Notes: generated from the sequence alone by a model not told the origin. Positions 19,148 to 30,579 are shown, counted from the first letter of the stretch. The stretch is DNA of 64,000 bases from Candidatus Accumulibacter propinquus (GCA_016714935.1 JADKBU010000001.1:62001-126000), one strand, 5' to 3'. Numbers and translations are program-made.

Positions 19148-20559
19148 TTAGCGCTCGGACAACAACCGCACCCGTACTCGATCCTTTCTCAGGTGCGCGA
19201 CCAGTAATCTGTAGGTATCCTGGTCGAACCGCCCCTGACCAGACTGACCCAGCAGGATTTGCTGGACCTCGGCCTCGCTGCGCGCGCTGCCCAGGTGCCG
19301 CCAGCCGTTCACGACATGGACTTCCTCCACTTCCCGCGACTCGTCGCGCTCGACAACGCCGATCGCTCCGGGGTAGGGCCAGGCGGTGAGCTTCAACTCC
19401 ATCAGCGCCGACAACAGGCGAACGCTGTGCACGCCGACGGCCTCCTTGCCCACGCAGGCGCCCCGGCACTGCTTGACCTGATGGGCGAAGCAGGGGCGTC
19501 CGGGCCGGGCGGGTTTTTCCAACCCGAGAATTATCGGGCACAGTTCATGCGTCGCAGCCAGCTTGCGCAGGGTGTCGGTGGCTTCCCGCCGGTTGGCAAA
19601 GAGGCCAAAAAGGTCTTCCGGGCGGACGAAATCGGCCGCTTCGCCGCCCTGACCAGTCTGAGTCGGTAATCGCCTGGCGCCCGTTGCACCAATTGCCAGG
19701 TGCACAGTTCCGAAGCGCGGCGCAAGCGGCGATTGTGAATCGGCTGGCATTCCTTGACCAGTCGCGATTCCAGCAGCAGGGCGCCGAGTTCACCGACCGT
19801 CTCATGCCAGTGAATGCGGCGTACTTGCTGGCTGAGGCGCATCTCCTTGTATTCTCGCAGGTCGGATGCGAAGTGAGACCGTACGCGCTGACGCAGGTTG
19901 ACGCTTTTCCCCACGTACAGAAGCGCATCATTGTCGCCGTAGAACAGGTACACCCCGGGGGATGCGGGCAGGTCGTCAAGCAGGGCAGAATCCAGGTGGG
20001 GCGGCAGGCTGGGGCACTTGAGCTGTTGCCGGATGGCTGCGGCGAGAGCCTCTTCGCCGCGATCCCGTTTCAACCGGCACCAGAACTGCCAAAGCAGGAG
20101 GGTATCGGCCACGGCGCCGTAGCGTTCGCCGGTCGTCGAATCATGATCGGCCCGAAGACTGTCCAGGTTGTGTTTCCGCTGTTCCGGGAAGAACTTGCGA
20201 GACAGGCGCACAGTACACAACACGTCGGCCCGGAAGGACTTTCCCAGACGTTGGAATTCACTCTTGACGAAGCCATAGTTGAAGCGGGCATGGTGGGCAA
20301 TGAACAGACGCCCATGCAGGCGATCGGCCAGTTCCGCCGCGACCTGGGAGAAGGTAGGGGCGTCAACTACCGTCTCGTTGCGGATACCGTTGAGTTGCTG
20401 GATGAATTCAGGGATTGGCCGCTGTGGGTTGACCAGGGTGCTCCACGTCGAGACCCGGTCACCCTCTGCTTCGAGCACGCCAATTCTGGTGATGCGGTCC
20501 CGCACCGGATTGGCGCCGGTGGTTTCCAGTTCGATGAAGGCAAGCCGCGCGTGAATCAC
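19148..20559 (-). pseudogene. DnaQ-like exonuclease/GIY-YIG nuclease fusion gene, frameshifted, exonuclease site altered
   Basis: Two frames together make a protein of about 470 aa: an epsilon-like 3'-5' exonuclease domain (residues about 1-175), a GIY-YIG domain (SPGVYLFYGDNDALLYVGKS, about 200-275) and a Cho/UvrC-like C-terminal half with a cysteine segment. The frame breaks near 19640: VRAA should run into EAADFVRPEDLFGLF, so one base is missing. Catalytic residues are also changed: ExoI reads FIELETTG (usual D is E), ExoII reads HHARFNYGF (usual D is N), and the ExoIII His position in ERYGAVAD is not His. The GTG at 20559 is the only start, as TGA precedes it. Confidence 0.78.
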
Positions 20560-20731
20560 GAGGCCAGGTCAGGTGCGCGGCGGATCGAACCGTTGAGCGA
20601 TCGCTTTTCCCTGCTAGCCGACCATCCGGACAAGAGGATTCCGGGTGGAGTGGAGGATATCTCCGTATTGTTCATGCGTGTCCTGGACAATACAGGGCTT
20701 GGGAAGTATTGTAGTGCGAAAAACCGGGTAT

Positions 20732-20761
20732 TTGACGGTAATTTGTCGAGTACAACATATT
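20732..20761 (+). promoter_or_regulatory. Candidate promoter for the SDR-ABC1-CIA30 genes
   Basis: TTGACG (20732-20737) and CATATT (20756-20761) with an 18-bp spacer lie in an AT-rich island about 80 bp before the SDR start. The -35 is good, the -10 is 4/6. Confidence 0.4.
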
Positions 20762-20843
20762 ATCCGATCGATCAATCTGCTGATTTCTGTGGCGGACAAG
20801 GAATCCATTCCTGGGCAGCAGGTGAAACTGGAGGAGAGATGTC

Positions 20844-21584
20844 ATGGAAAATGTCGCTTTGGTCACTGGAGCGGCAGGCGGGCTGGGTCAATCGGTGGTG
20901 GCCAGGCTGGCAGAGGCGGGCTGGAGACTGGTCGTGACCAGCCGGGAGGGCCAGCGCCTGACCCGCAGCTACGGCGACAGCCACCTTCAGGTGGTCGCTG
21001 ACTGCTCCAGCGTGGCCGGATCGCGCCACATTTTCGAGGTGGCCAAAGCGCACCAGATGCTGCCCACGGCATTCGCGCACTGCGTCGGAAACATTCGCCT
21101 GGGCGCATTGCATCGGATGTCCGAGGCCGACTTTGCGGCCTGTCTCAATGCCAATCTGATCAGCGCCTTCCATACGTTGGCGGCCTTCGTCGGTGCCTTG
21201 CGCGAAGCCAAGTGCCCCGGATCGGCGGTGTTGGTCTCGTCGGCTGCTGCGCGCATCGGTACTCCGAATCACGAGGCGGTAGCGGCAGCGAAAGCCGGTG
21301 TCGAAGGCCTGGTACGCAGCGCGGCGGCGACCTATGCGGGCAATAGCATCCGGATCAACGCCGTCGCTCCAGGCATCATGGACACGTCGGCCTCGGCCGC
21401 CATTCTCGGCACCGCGATGGGCCGCGACGCCGCGGCTCGCCAGTACCCCCTGCCGGGCATTGGTTCCCCGGACGAACTGGCCGAACTGATGGTCTGGCTG
21501 CTCTCCGAAAAGGCGGCCCGGGTGACCGGCCAGGTATGGTCGATGGACGCCGGATTTTCCACTATTCGGCCGCTGGTCAGGTAA
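20844..21584 (+). CDS. Short-chain dehydrogenase/reductase family protein (catalytic Tyr replaced by His)
   Basis: The 246-aa SDR has the nucleotide-binding TGAAGGLG (residues about 8-15), a CVGNIRLG segment in the NAG position, the catalytic Ser in VLVSSAAARIG, and IRINAVAPGIMDT. The YxxxK motif reads HEAVAAAK: Lys is kept but Tyr is His. That suggests altered chemistry or a non-enzymatic role, and also occurs in a subgroup with NHEA at this site. GGAGAG precedes the ATG. It is followed by ABC1-kinase and CIA30 genes, a group I know from light-, quinone- or lipid-related clusters of other Proteobacteria; substrate unknown. Confidence 0.88.
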   Translation: MENVALVTGAAGGLGQSVVARLAEAGWRLVVTSREGQRLTRSYGDSHLQVVADCSSVAGSRHIFEVAKAHQMLPTAFAHCVGNIRLGALHRMSEADFAACLNANLISAFHTLAAFVGALREAKCPGSAVLVSSAAARIGTPNHEAVAAAKAGVEGLVRSAAATYAGNSIRINAVAPGIMDTSASAAILGTAMGRDAAARQYPLPGIGSPDELAELMVWLLSEKAARVTGQVWSMDAGFSTIRPLVR

Positions 21585-21768
21585 GGCGGCATGCAACCCT
21601 CGCGGCCTGATCCCACGCCACACAGCGTTGCCCGGCTCGGTTCCGGAGGACTGCTGCCGTTTTTTGTCCTGGTACTGGCAGGATGGATTTCTGGTCGCCG
21701 CGAGCCCTCTGCCGGCCTGGTCACCAACGTTCCGGGATCCTGTCGGATCAGATGCAAGTCGATGCCAA

Positions 21769-23118
21769 ATGATCGACGATGAGCGAAGCAAACGCGACGC
21801 AAGTACCTCGGCCGTTCCCGGCGGGCGCTGGTCCAGGCTTGCCCGGCTGGGTGCTCTCGCCGGCGGTGTTGCCGGCAGCATGCTAGCCGAAGGCACGCGA
21901 CAGTTCGTCCGGGGCAAGCGTCCGCGAATCGGCGACTTGCTGCTGACGCCGGCGAACGCCCGCCGCGTTGCCGATCAGCTTGCTCAGTTGCGTGGTGCGG
22001 CGATGAAATTTGGGCAATTACTGTCCATGGACGCAGGTGATCTGTTGCCGCCAGAGTTGGCCGATATCCTGGCACGTTTGCGCGCGGACGCCAAAGCCAT
22101 GCCGATGAGCCAGTTGGCCAGCGTGCTCGATAAGCACTGGGGGCATGGCTGGGACCGTCATTTCCGGCAGTTCTCGTTCACTCCGGTGGCGGCGGCGTCG
22201 ATCGGGCAGGTCCATCTGGCGCAAACGAAGGACGGGCGACGCCTGGCGATAAAGGTCCAGTACCCTGGCGTTCGCCAGAGTATCGACAGCGACGTCGATA
22301 ATGTCGCCACCCTGCTGCGTATTTCCGGTCTGCTGCCCAGCGGCCTTGATGTCGGGCCGCTGCTGCTTGAAGCCAAACGTCAGTTGCACGCCGAAGCGGA
22401 TTATCTCGGCGAGGGCGCCTGGCTGCGCCGTTACACCGAACTGCTCGCTGACGCGCCCGAGTTCATGCTGCCCGAGGTGCACGCCGACCTGACAACGGAG
22501 AGCGTCCTGGCGATGTCCTGCATGGGTGGAGTGCCGGTCGAATCCTTGCGGCACGCTCCACAAGCCGAGCGCGATCGTGTGGCAGGGCTGCTCTTCCGGC
22601 TATTCTTTCGGGAGATGTTTGAATTCCAATTGATTCAGACCGATCCCAATTTTGCCAACTATCGCTATGACAGAGCCACCGGCAAATTGATTCTGCTCGA
22701 CTTCGGCGCCACCCGCCGTTACCGGGCAGCCATCGTCGACGCCTATCGTCGGCTGATGGCTAGCGCCGTCGTCGGAGACCGGCAGGGAATGAGCGTGGCC
22801 GCCAGCGCCATCGGCTACTTTCGGGCTGACATCGGAGAGCGGCAGCGGCAGCTCGTCCTGGATGTCTTCCTGCTCGCCTGCGAACCCTTACGTCATGCCG
22901 GTGCCTACGATTTCGGGAATTCCGATCTGCCAGCACGCATCCGCGACGCTGGTCTGGCCTTGAGCACCGAAAGGGATTCCTGGCATACACCGCCGGCGGA
23001 TGCCCTGTTCCTGCATCGCAAGGCCGGCGGTCTATATCTGCTGGCGGCAAAGCTCAACGCGCGGGTGGATATTCGCGCCTTGTTCCAGCCTTACGCGTCG
23101 CGGCAGGCGCCGGCATGA
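21769..23118 (+). CDS. ABC1/AarF/UbiB-family atypical kinase
   Basis: The 449-aa protein has the family hallmarks: the KxGQ motif in AAMKFGQLLSMD, the Ala-rich loop AAASIGQVHLA, the invariant Lys in LAIKVQYPG, and ILLDFGATR for the DFG position. The usual DPHPGN metal loop is TDPNFANYRYD. Family members support ubiquinone or other isoprenoid-lipid biosynthesis and lipid handling; this soluble, shorter branch is not UbiB itself. I use the ATG at 21769; the frame is open further upstream (to 21628) without homology. The spacer 21585-21768 has no supported gene. Confidence 0.9.
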   Translation: MIDDERSKRDASTSAVPGGRWSRLARLGALAGGVAGSMLAEGTRQFVRGKRPRIGDLLLTPANARRVADQLAQLRGAAMKFGQLLSMDAGDLLPPELADILARLRADAKAMPMSQLASVLDKHWGHGWDRHFRQFSFTPVAAASIGQVHLAQTKDGRRLAIKVQYPGVRQSIDSDVDNVATLLRISGLLPSGLDVGPLLLEAKRQLHAEADYLGEGAWLRRYTELLADAPEFMLPEVHADLTTESVLAMSCMGGVPVESLRHAPQAERDRVAGLLFRLFFREMFEFQLIQTDPNFANYRYDRATGKLILLDFGATRRYRAAIVDAYRRLMASAVVGDRQGMSVAASAIGYFRADIGERQRQLVLDVFLLACEPLRHAGAYDFGNSDLPARIRDAGLALSTERDSWHTPPADALFLHRKAGGLYLLAAKLNARVDIRALFQPYASRQAPA

Positions 23119-23236
23119 GCCGGCAGCGAGATCCCGGAGGGGCAGGTCTGCCGTCCGATCGTTGCCGTGCATCGTCCCGGGCCGGGCTCGGCAGAGGTGG
23201 ATCGCTACCTGCTTTGGATAGATCAGGACCGCAAGC

Positions 23237-23737
23237 ATGAAAACTCCCATCTGCCGATTCGATACGCTGGAGGCCGTCGCCGCCTGGTACGCCATCGACG
23301 ATCGCGTGATGGGTGGGGTATCGGCCAGCAGGATGGTCCTTGATCCGAAAGGGCACGCAGTTTTCTCGGGATCGCTTTCCCTCGTCAACAACGGCGGCTT
23401 TGCGTCCGTTCGCTCACCAGTGATGGCGTCCGGCGGCGCAGGCGGCTCAGCCTGTTTGCTCACAGTGCGCGGTGACGGCAAGCGCTACAAGTTCAGCATC
23501 CGGACCGGCCCCGAGTTCGACGGCATCAGCTACCAGGCGGCTTTGCAGCCACCAGCTGGCGAATGGACGGTGATACGACTGGCCGCCGCCGATTTTGTCC
23601 CGACCTGGCGAGGACGCGTCGTCGACCAACTGCCACCGCTTGACCTCTCGTGCGCAGCGCAAATCGGCCTGCTGATCGCCGATCGACAGCTGGGACCGTT
23701 CAAGCTCGATCTGCGCGCCATCGAACTTGTCGTCTGA
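23237..23737 (+). CDS. CIA30-family (complex I intermediate-associated 30) protein
   Basis: The 166-aa beta-rich protein has the typical opening WYAIDDRVMGGVSASRM, GSLSLVNNGGFASVRS in the middle and the final QIGLLIADRQLGPFKLDL. CIA30 domains are carbohydrate-binding-like jelly rolls; bacterial single-domain members are often beside SDR or ABC1 genes, as here. No signal peptide is seen, so it is probably cytoplasmic. Its stop is only 80 bp before the poly-G artefact, so any following gene of this cluster is hidden. Confidence 0.9.
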   Translation: MKTPICRFDTLEAVAAWYAIDDRVMGGVSASRMVLDPKGHAVFSGSLSLVNNGGFASVRSPVMASGGAGGSACLLTVRGDGKRYKFSIRTGPEFDGISYQAALQPPAGEWTVIRLAAADFVPTWRGRVVDQLPPLDLSCAAQIGLLIADRQLGPFKLDLRAIELVV

Positions 23738-23816
23738 CCCAGTTGCAGCATGACAGAAGCCCCTTTGAAATGGGAATGCGGCGCACTTCCGGCTTGTCCA
23801 AGCCCCCCGGGGCCGT

Positions 23817-25905
<2,089 letters not shown>

Positions 25906-25957
25906 ATTCCTGGATTTTTGGCGGTAGACTGAATCTTTGTCCGCTGAGTTGATGCCG

Positions 25958-26530
25958 ATGGAGCGTTGTCCTTGGTGCGAAGGTTTTGACCTTTATCGTG
26001 AATACCACGATTCGGAATGGGGCGTGCCGCTCCACGATGATCGTGCTCTGTTTGAGCTGCTGATCCTCGAAGGTGCGCAGGCCGGTTTGTCCTGGGCGAC
26101 AATCCTGAAAAAAAGGGAAAACTATCGGCGCGCCTTCGATGGTTTTGATCCGAGCCGGATTGCCCACTATGACGAAGGAAAAGTTGCGGCACTGTTGGCA
26201 GATTCGGGTATCGTCCGAAATCGTGCCAAGGTGGCTGCAGCCATCGAGAACGCCAAAGCGTTCCTGGTTCTCACCGCCGATGGACAGTCATTCAGCGATT
26301 TTCTGTGGAACTTCGTTGATAACGCCCCGATTCAGAATCAATGGACTTCCATGGCTGAGGTGCCAGCCAAGACGGCACGCTCGGATGCGATGAGCAAGGC
26401 TTTGGGCCGAGCCGGGTTCAAGTTCGTTGGTTCGACGATCTGCTACGCGTTTATGCAGTCGGCTGGCATGGTCAACGACCATCTGACCACCTGCCCGCGT
26501 CATGGTGAAGTCAAAGATCACTGCCGCTGA
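25958..26530 (+). CDS. tag: DNA-3-methyladenine glycosylase I
   Basis: The 190-aa protein opens MERCPWC, followed by YHDSEWGVPLHDDRALFELL, GAQAGLSWATILKKRENYR and FVGSTICYAFMQSAGMVNDH, all Tag signatures. The zinc ligands are the first Cys, His in YHDSEWG, and the C-terminal His and Cys around NDHLTTCPRH. Tag removes 3-methyladenine from alkylated DNA. I chose the ATG at 25958 because family members start right at xRCPWC; in-frame ATG 25952 and TTG 25937 are alternatives. Its promoter region is lost in the poly-G tract. Confidence 0.95.
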   Translation: MERCPWCEGFDLYREYHDSEWGVPLHDDRALFELLILEGAQAGLSWATILKKRENYRRAFDGFDPSRIAHYDEGKVAALLADSGIVRNRAKVAAAIENAKAFLVLTADGQSFSDFLWNFVDNAPIQNQWTSMAEVPAKTARSDAMSKALGRAGFKFVGSTICYAFMQSAGMVNDHLTTCPRHGEVKDHCR

Positions 26531-26684
26531 TCAGTCGGGCCACCATTCGCCCAAATCGCCGGCCTGACTTTCCATCGCTCCAGGCCGCCGCGTTCAAGGT
26601 GGCGGATGGCGCACTGTGGCAATACATTTGCTATCCGGCGTGTTCACCGACGCTAACGGCAGCGACCGTTTCCCTCACCCCCGA

Positions 26685-26710
26685 CCCCTCTCCCACAAGC
26701 GGGCGAGGGG
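26685..26710. terminator. G+C-rich hairpin between convergent tag and rhodanese-like genes
   Basis: CCCCTCTCCC (26685-26694) pairs with GGGCGAGGGG (26701-26710) with one mismatch and a 6-nt loop. It lies between the two convergent genes, so it could stop transcription from either side, though no T-run follows. The motif also resembles dispersed CCCTCACCCC... palindromes seen in many proteobacterial genomes. Confidence 0.4.
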
Positions 26711-26741
26711 AGGTTCGTGAGTCGCTGGCGCGACTTTCACA

Positions 26742-28238
26742 TTAACGCAGCACCCGCTCCATCTTGCTCCATTCTCCGGTCGAGCCGGCATTTGGATCGG
26801 CTCGTGGATCGTCCGTCCCCACTACGCGCCCCTGCCTGTCGGTCCAGTAGTACTTGTGTGTCGTCGGCAATTCCACGGACTGCTTGCTGCCATAGGGACT
26901 GGCGAAGGTCTGCACGCCACCCAGGTTCTCACGCACCGCGAAGTTCTTGCGGTCCTGGCTGGCGTTGCGCTCGTCGGTGACCTGCTGCCAATTCTTTTGC
27001 GACCAATCCCGATACTGCCGCGCCGCCTCGCCAAATGCCACCGAGTTCTGCAGATTCTGCTGCATGATGCCGCGCATCCCGAAGGCGGCGCCATTGGTTG
27101 CCGACACCTGGTTCGCGACCTGAGGCAGCCACGCGGCATACCCGCTCCACTGGTCCGCCGTCGAGAGGGCTGCCGTCAAGGCCATGGTGGCCGAATCATA
27201 GGCTGGTGCCACCGAGACCTTGGCCACGCCGCGGTACGCCACCCCTCGCACGGCATAGCTGACGTCGAATTCGACCGCCTGGCCAAACCCCGCTACCGGT
27301 CGTGCTTGCCGCGGCTGTCCCATCTGCAGGTTCTGCGGTTGAATGGCCGACAACTTCTCATAAGCGAAGCGCGCCGGCGGATGGTTCAACGGCAAACCGG
27401 CGTTGCCCACCATCAAGGTCAGCGCCTTGTTGTCAGGGGATACCAGCGTCAGCGCAAACTGACCATCCTCGCCCACCCGCCAGCCCGGGGGCAGGGCGAA
27501 TGAAAAAAATCGCCCCTGTCCGATGCGCAATTCACCGGCAGACCGCGGCGCGCCTGCAGCGTCGCTACCGGTGCGCACTACCGGCTGGACCGGTACGAAG
27601 GTCGCCGGTGCATCACCGCCCCGCGGCTGTGGCGCTTGGTGCTGTGGCGGCGTCAATCCTTGCTGGCCTGAAGGACTGGGCTGCGTGGGCAGGCCGGCCC
27701 ACTTCCAGGCCTCGATGCCGCCACGGTACCACAGCACGTTTCGATAACCCGCATGGATGGCGCGCAGGGCTGCGTTATACGACATCCAGCATTCGCGCGA
27801 GAGGCAATAGAACACCAGCGCAACATCCTTCCGTCCTTGCGTCCGTTGCCCCAACAACTGCTCGGCTTGCTGCTGAACCACATCATTGAACGCACCCGGC
27901 TGTGCCAGCCATGCGGCTGGCACAGCATTCGGCAGCATTTCCCCTTGGCCCAGGACGTCGAAAACAATGAACGGCACCTGCGCGCCTTTAACGAGCGCCG
28001 CCAGGCCCTGGGTGGTGATGAGCTGCCCACCGGGAATGCTGGCTGGCGTCGGTCCGTGCATCGGGCCATCATGGATTTGCCTGGTCGGTTTCACACCGAA
28101 GTCCTGCCGCTCCATTTGCGCCATTTGATCGAGACTGACTCCTGCGCGCGCGGTGGGAGAACCCATCTGGGCCAGCGTCGTCCATGGCAGCATTGCCGCC
28201 AAGACACCGACCAATAGCACCAGGAATTGGATCGACAT
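26742..28238 (-). CDS. Exported rhodanese-like protein of the PQQ-associated CxxCW type, with a C-terminal extension
   Basis: The 498-aa protein has a signal peptide (LVLLVGVLAAMLPWTTLAQ) and a rhodanese-like domain (residues about 80-190) with FYCLSRECWMSYNAALRA and NVLWYRGGIEAWKWAG. This resembles the PQQ-associated CxxCW family, but with four residues between the cysteines. A Pro/Gln linker follows, then about 270 residues including a beta-rich region and a C-terminal Gln/Asn-rich helical part that I do not recognise. The ATG at 28238 has GGGAGG upstream. No PQQ genes are nearby, so a link to PQQ is doubtful here. Confidence 0.75.
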   Translation of the reverse strand: MSIQFLVLLVGVLAAMLPWTTLAQMGSPTARAGVSLDQMAQMERQDFGVKPTRQIHDGPMHGPTPASIPGGQLITTQGLAALVKGAQVPFIVFDVLGQGEMLPNAVPAAWLAQPGAFNDVVQQQAEQLLGQRTQGRKDVALVFYCLSRECWMSYNAALRAIHAGYRNVLWYRGGIEAWKWAGLPTQPSPSGQQGLTPPQHQAPQPRGGDAPATFVPVQPVVRTGSDAAGAPRSAGELRIGQGRFFSFALPPGWRVGEDGQFALTLVSPDNKALTLMVGNAGLPLNHPPARFAYEKLSAIQPQNLQMGQPRQARPVAGFGQAVEFDVSYAVRGVAYRGVAKVSVAPAYDSATMALTAALSTADQWSGYAAWLPQVANQVSATNGAAFGMRGIMQQNLQNSVAFGEAARQYRDWSQKNWQQVTDERNASQDRKNFAVRENLGGVQTFASPYGSKQSVELPTTHKYYWTDRQGRVVGTDDPRADPNAGSTGEWSKMERVLR

Positions 28239-28685
28239 GCCGCAGCCTCCCAGACTTCGTTGTGTGAATACAGCCATCGATATCCCGATGGAGAGTAGGT
28301 GCCCCTCCTCGAAGAGCTTTAACAGACACGCCCCTGGGAAGAGTGTTCGGATACCAAACCAAGAAACCAGGCAAGTGTGCCACGCCCAATTAAAACTTCC
28401 CGATTTATTCTCGTGCGCCTGCGCATTGACGAAGAGTTTGCCGACCAGGCAAGCCAGGGAGGCGGCACGCGCGGAGGTGTTTTTGAGCTTGCCGATTCCC
28501 CCTGCAAACCGCTTGCTTGCCCGAAGGCGGTTCGATCGGATTCCGAATCGAGCTTCTGCTTCTGTTGCGCTTGTTGTCGCCTGGGCAAATCAGTGCTGCT
28601 CCTGGAGAGGCGACGGCAACGACCAGCTATGGACTACGGGTCACTCAGGCTTCCGCACCTGGGGTCGTTCTGACACAATAGATTC
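28239..28685. other. 447-bp intergenic region, no supported gene
   Basis: The region between the divergent rhodanese-like gene and the small membrane-protein gene contains short open frames on both strands without ribosome-binding sites or recognisable protein sequence. I see no tRNA, clear hairpin terminator or strong promoter pair. Confidence 0.4.
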
Positions 28686-28982
28686 ATGAACGTACCGTCG
28701 CCACGTCGATTGCAGTATGGCTACCTGCTTGAAATCCCCATCATGCTCATGGTGGGAGGAGCTGTCGTTGCCACCTTGTTTTTTCACCTGCCGCCGGTGG
28801 GACAGAAGGTCTTGGTGAGTGGTATGGCCTTGCCACTCCTATGCTGTCTGTACTACGTGATCGTTGCCCCTGGCTGGATGGCGGACAACGCACACCTCAA
28901 GCCGACCTTGAGGCTATTGGCGTTCCTGCTGCTGACGGCCATGATCGGTACTGGTGTGTCGATTTTTGTTCTCGGCGAATGA
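28686..28982 (+). CDS. Small three-helix membrane protein, unknown function
   Basis: A 98-aa protein with three hydrophobic segments, about residues 17-35 (PIMLMVGGAVVATLFF), 43-62 (VLVSGMALPLLCCLYYVIV) and 75-95 (LLAFLLLTAMIGTGVSIFV), connected by short loops. The N terminus is basic and probably cytoplasmic. No family recognised. It stands alone between two regions without genes; coding is supported mainly by its regular membrane-protein make-up. Confidence 0.6.
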   Translation: MNVPSPRRLQYGYLLEIPIMLMVGGAVVATLFFHLPPVGQKVLVSGMALPLLCCLYYVIVAPGWMADNAHLKPTLRLLAFLLLTAMIGTGVSIFVLGE

Positions 28983-29066
28983 GCGTCTGATGGCAATGGG
29001 TCAGCCAGTGTCTGGCGTGCTGAACAGCGTCGAGTACCCTGATCTGTTGCTTCAGATTGCCCCGGC

Positions 29067-29195
29067 TGGCAGGACACCCTTTCCGGCAACCGGGAAATCA
29101 TGAAGGCGCTCAGGTAGTCGCTCTTCAAGTACAAGCTGCACGCCGACGAGGAACTCTTCGAGAAAGCTTTCGGCTGCCTTCGGCAGTACGACTGA
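29067..29195 (+). pseudogene. Relic of the C terminus of a type I restriction enzyme HsdR subunit
   Basis: The frame reads WQDTLSGNREIMKALR, an in-frame TAG at 29115, then SLFKYKLHADEELFEKAF and CLRQYD before the stop. This is the typical last 40 residues of HsdR, where members read NREVMKALRK.LFKYKLH.D.ELF..AY.YIR.YY. Nothing of the helicase or nuclease part remains upstream. It indicates a former type I restriction locus deleted from this place. The remaining bases up to fba (29196-29478) show no gene. Confidence 0.72.
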
Positions 29196-29478
29196 GGCAT
29201 CGCTCCACCTCCACTTCACGACCCGCAAGGGCCACGCAGGTGATCCCGAAGGGCCACTGCACGGGCCACTGGGATGCGCTCGGGAACGCCGATCCCGCCG
29301 CTTTACGCCTGTTTTTTGTGCATTTCGAACGCCGCGACGAACCCCCGCGAGAACAAAGCAGACGGCGCTTGACGAGGCGCTGAACGCCGGAGATACTTCC
29401 ACCGAATCGGGCGTGTTCCGCGCCCGCTTTGCCCTCGTTTTCGACCCTTTCGATCAACCGAATCTGGAAAATGCAATC

Positions 29479-30552
29479 ATGAGTGCAACACAAATCAAGG
29501 CAGGTGTCGCCACAGGCGACGAGTTGCAAGCCATCTTCAGTCTGGCCAAAGAAAAACAGTTTGCCCTTCCGGCAGTCAACGTCATCAACACCAGCACGGT
29601 CAACGCGGTCATGGAGACCGCCAAGGAACTCAACTCTCCGGCGATCATCCAGTTTTCCAACGGCGGTGCGCAGTTCTTTGCCGGCAAGGGCCTCGACAAC
29701 ACCAACCAGCGCTCGTGCATCGCCGGCGCGGTGTCGGGTGCCAATCACATCCATCAGCTCGCCGAACTGTATGGCGCGACGATCATCCTGCACACCGACC
29801 ACGCGGCGAAGAAACTATTGCCCTGGATCGACGGCCTGCTCGATGCCGGCGAGCAGTACTTCAAGGCACACGGCAAGCCGCTGTACAGTTCGCACATGCT
29901 CGATTTGTCGGAAGAGCCGATCCACGAGAACATCGAGATCTGCAAGCGCTATCTCGAACGGATGAGCAAGATGGGCATGACGCTCGAAATCGAACTGGGC
30001 GTCACCGGCGGCGAAGAAGACGGCGTCGACAACTCGGGTGTTGACAGTTCCAAGCTCTACACCCAGCCCGAAGACGTGGCGCTGGCCTATGAGGAACTGT
30101 CGAAAGTCAGCGACCGTTTCACCGTCGCCGCCGCCTTCGGCAACGTGCACGGCGTCTACAAGCCGGGCAACGTCAAGCTGCAACCGATCATCCTGAAGAA
30201 TTCGCAGGATTACGTGCAGAAGAAATTTGCGACCGGTGAACACCCCGTCAACTTCGTCTTCCACGGCGGATCGGGATCGACCCTGGAGGAAATCCGCGAG
30301 GCGATCTCCTACGGCGTCATCAAGATGAACATCGATACTGACCTGCAATGGGCATTCTGGGATGGTGTGATGGGCTTCTACAAGAAGAACGAAGGCTATC
30401 TCCAGGGCCAGATCGGCAACCCTGAAGGCGATGAAAAGCCGAACAAGAAATACTATGATCCGCGGGCCTGGCTGCGCAAGGGTGAAGACGCCTTCCGGGC
30501 CAGGCTGAAGCAGGCGTTTGCCGACCTCAACAACATCGGAACGCTGGCCTGA
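29479..30552 (+). CDS. fba: Class II fructose-bisphosphate aldolase
   Basis: The 357-aa zinc-dependent aldolase (type A, E. coli FbaA-like length) shows ALPAVNVINTSTVNAVME, the zinc-ligand HTDHAAKKLL, the LGVTGGEEDGVDN loop and FVFHGGSGSTLEEI with another zinc His. It cleaves or forms fructose-1,6-bisphosphate in glycolysis and gluconeogenesis. I use the ATG at 29479; the frame is open further upstream without homology. A terminator follows, then a PPi-dependent phosphofructokinase gene: enzymes that act on either side of fructose-1,6-bisphosphate. Confidence 0.96.
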   Translation: MSATQIKAGVATGDELQAIFSLAKEKQFALPAVNVINTSTVNAVMETAKELNSPAIIQFSNGGAQFFAGKGLDNTNQRSCIAGAVSGANHIHQLAELYGATIILHTDHAAKKLLPWIDGLLDAGEQYFKAHGKPLYSSHMLDLSEEPIHENIEICKRYLERMSKMGMTLEIELGVTGGEEDGVDNSGVDSSKLYTQPEDVALAYEELSKVSDRFTVAAAFGNVHGVYKPGNVKLQPIILKNSQDYVQKKFATGEHPVNFVFHGGSGSTLEEIREAISYGVIKMNIDTDLQWAFWDGVMGFYKKNEGYLQGQIGNPEGDEKPNKKYYDPRAWLRKGEDAFRARLKQAFADLNNIGTLA

Positions 30553-30579
30553 CCGATTGTCCGGCAAGGGCGCGCAAGT

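Noticed and set aside
28377..28673. A 98-codon open frame between the rhodanese-like and membrane-protein genes
   Set aside because: No ribosome-binding site, irregular composition, no family; an overlapping frame on the other strand is equally long.
29754..30567. Possible minus-strand gene opposite fba
   Set aside because: Shadow of the aldolase; all conserved residues are on the plus strand.
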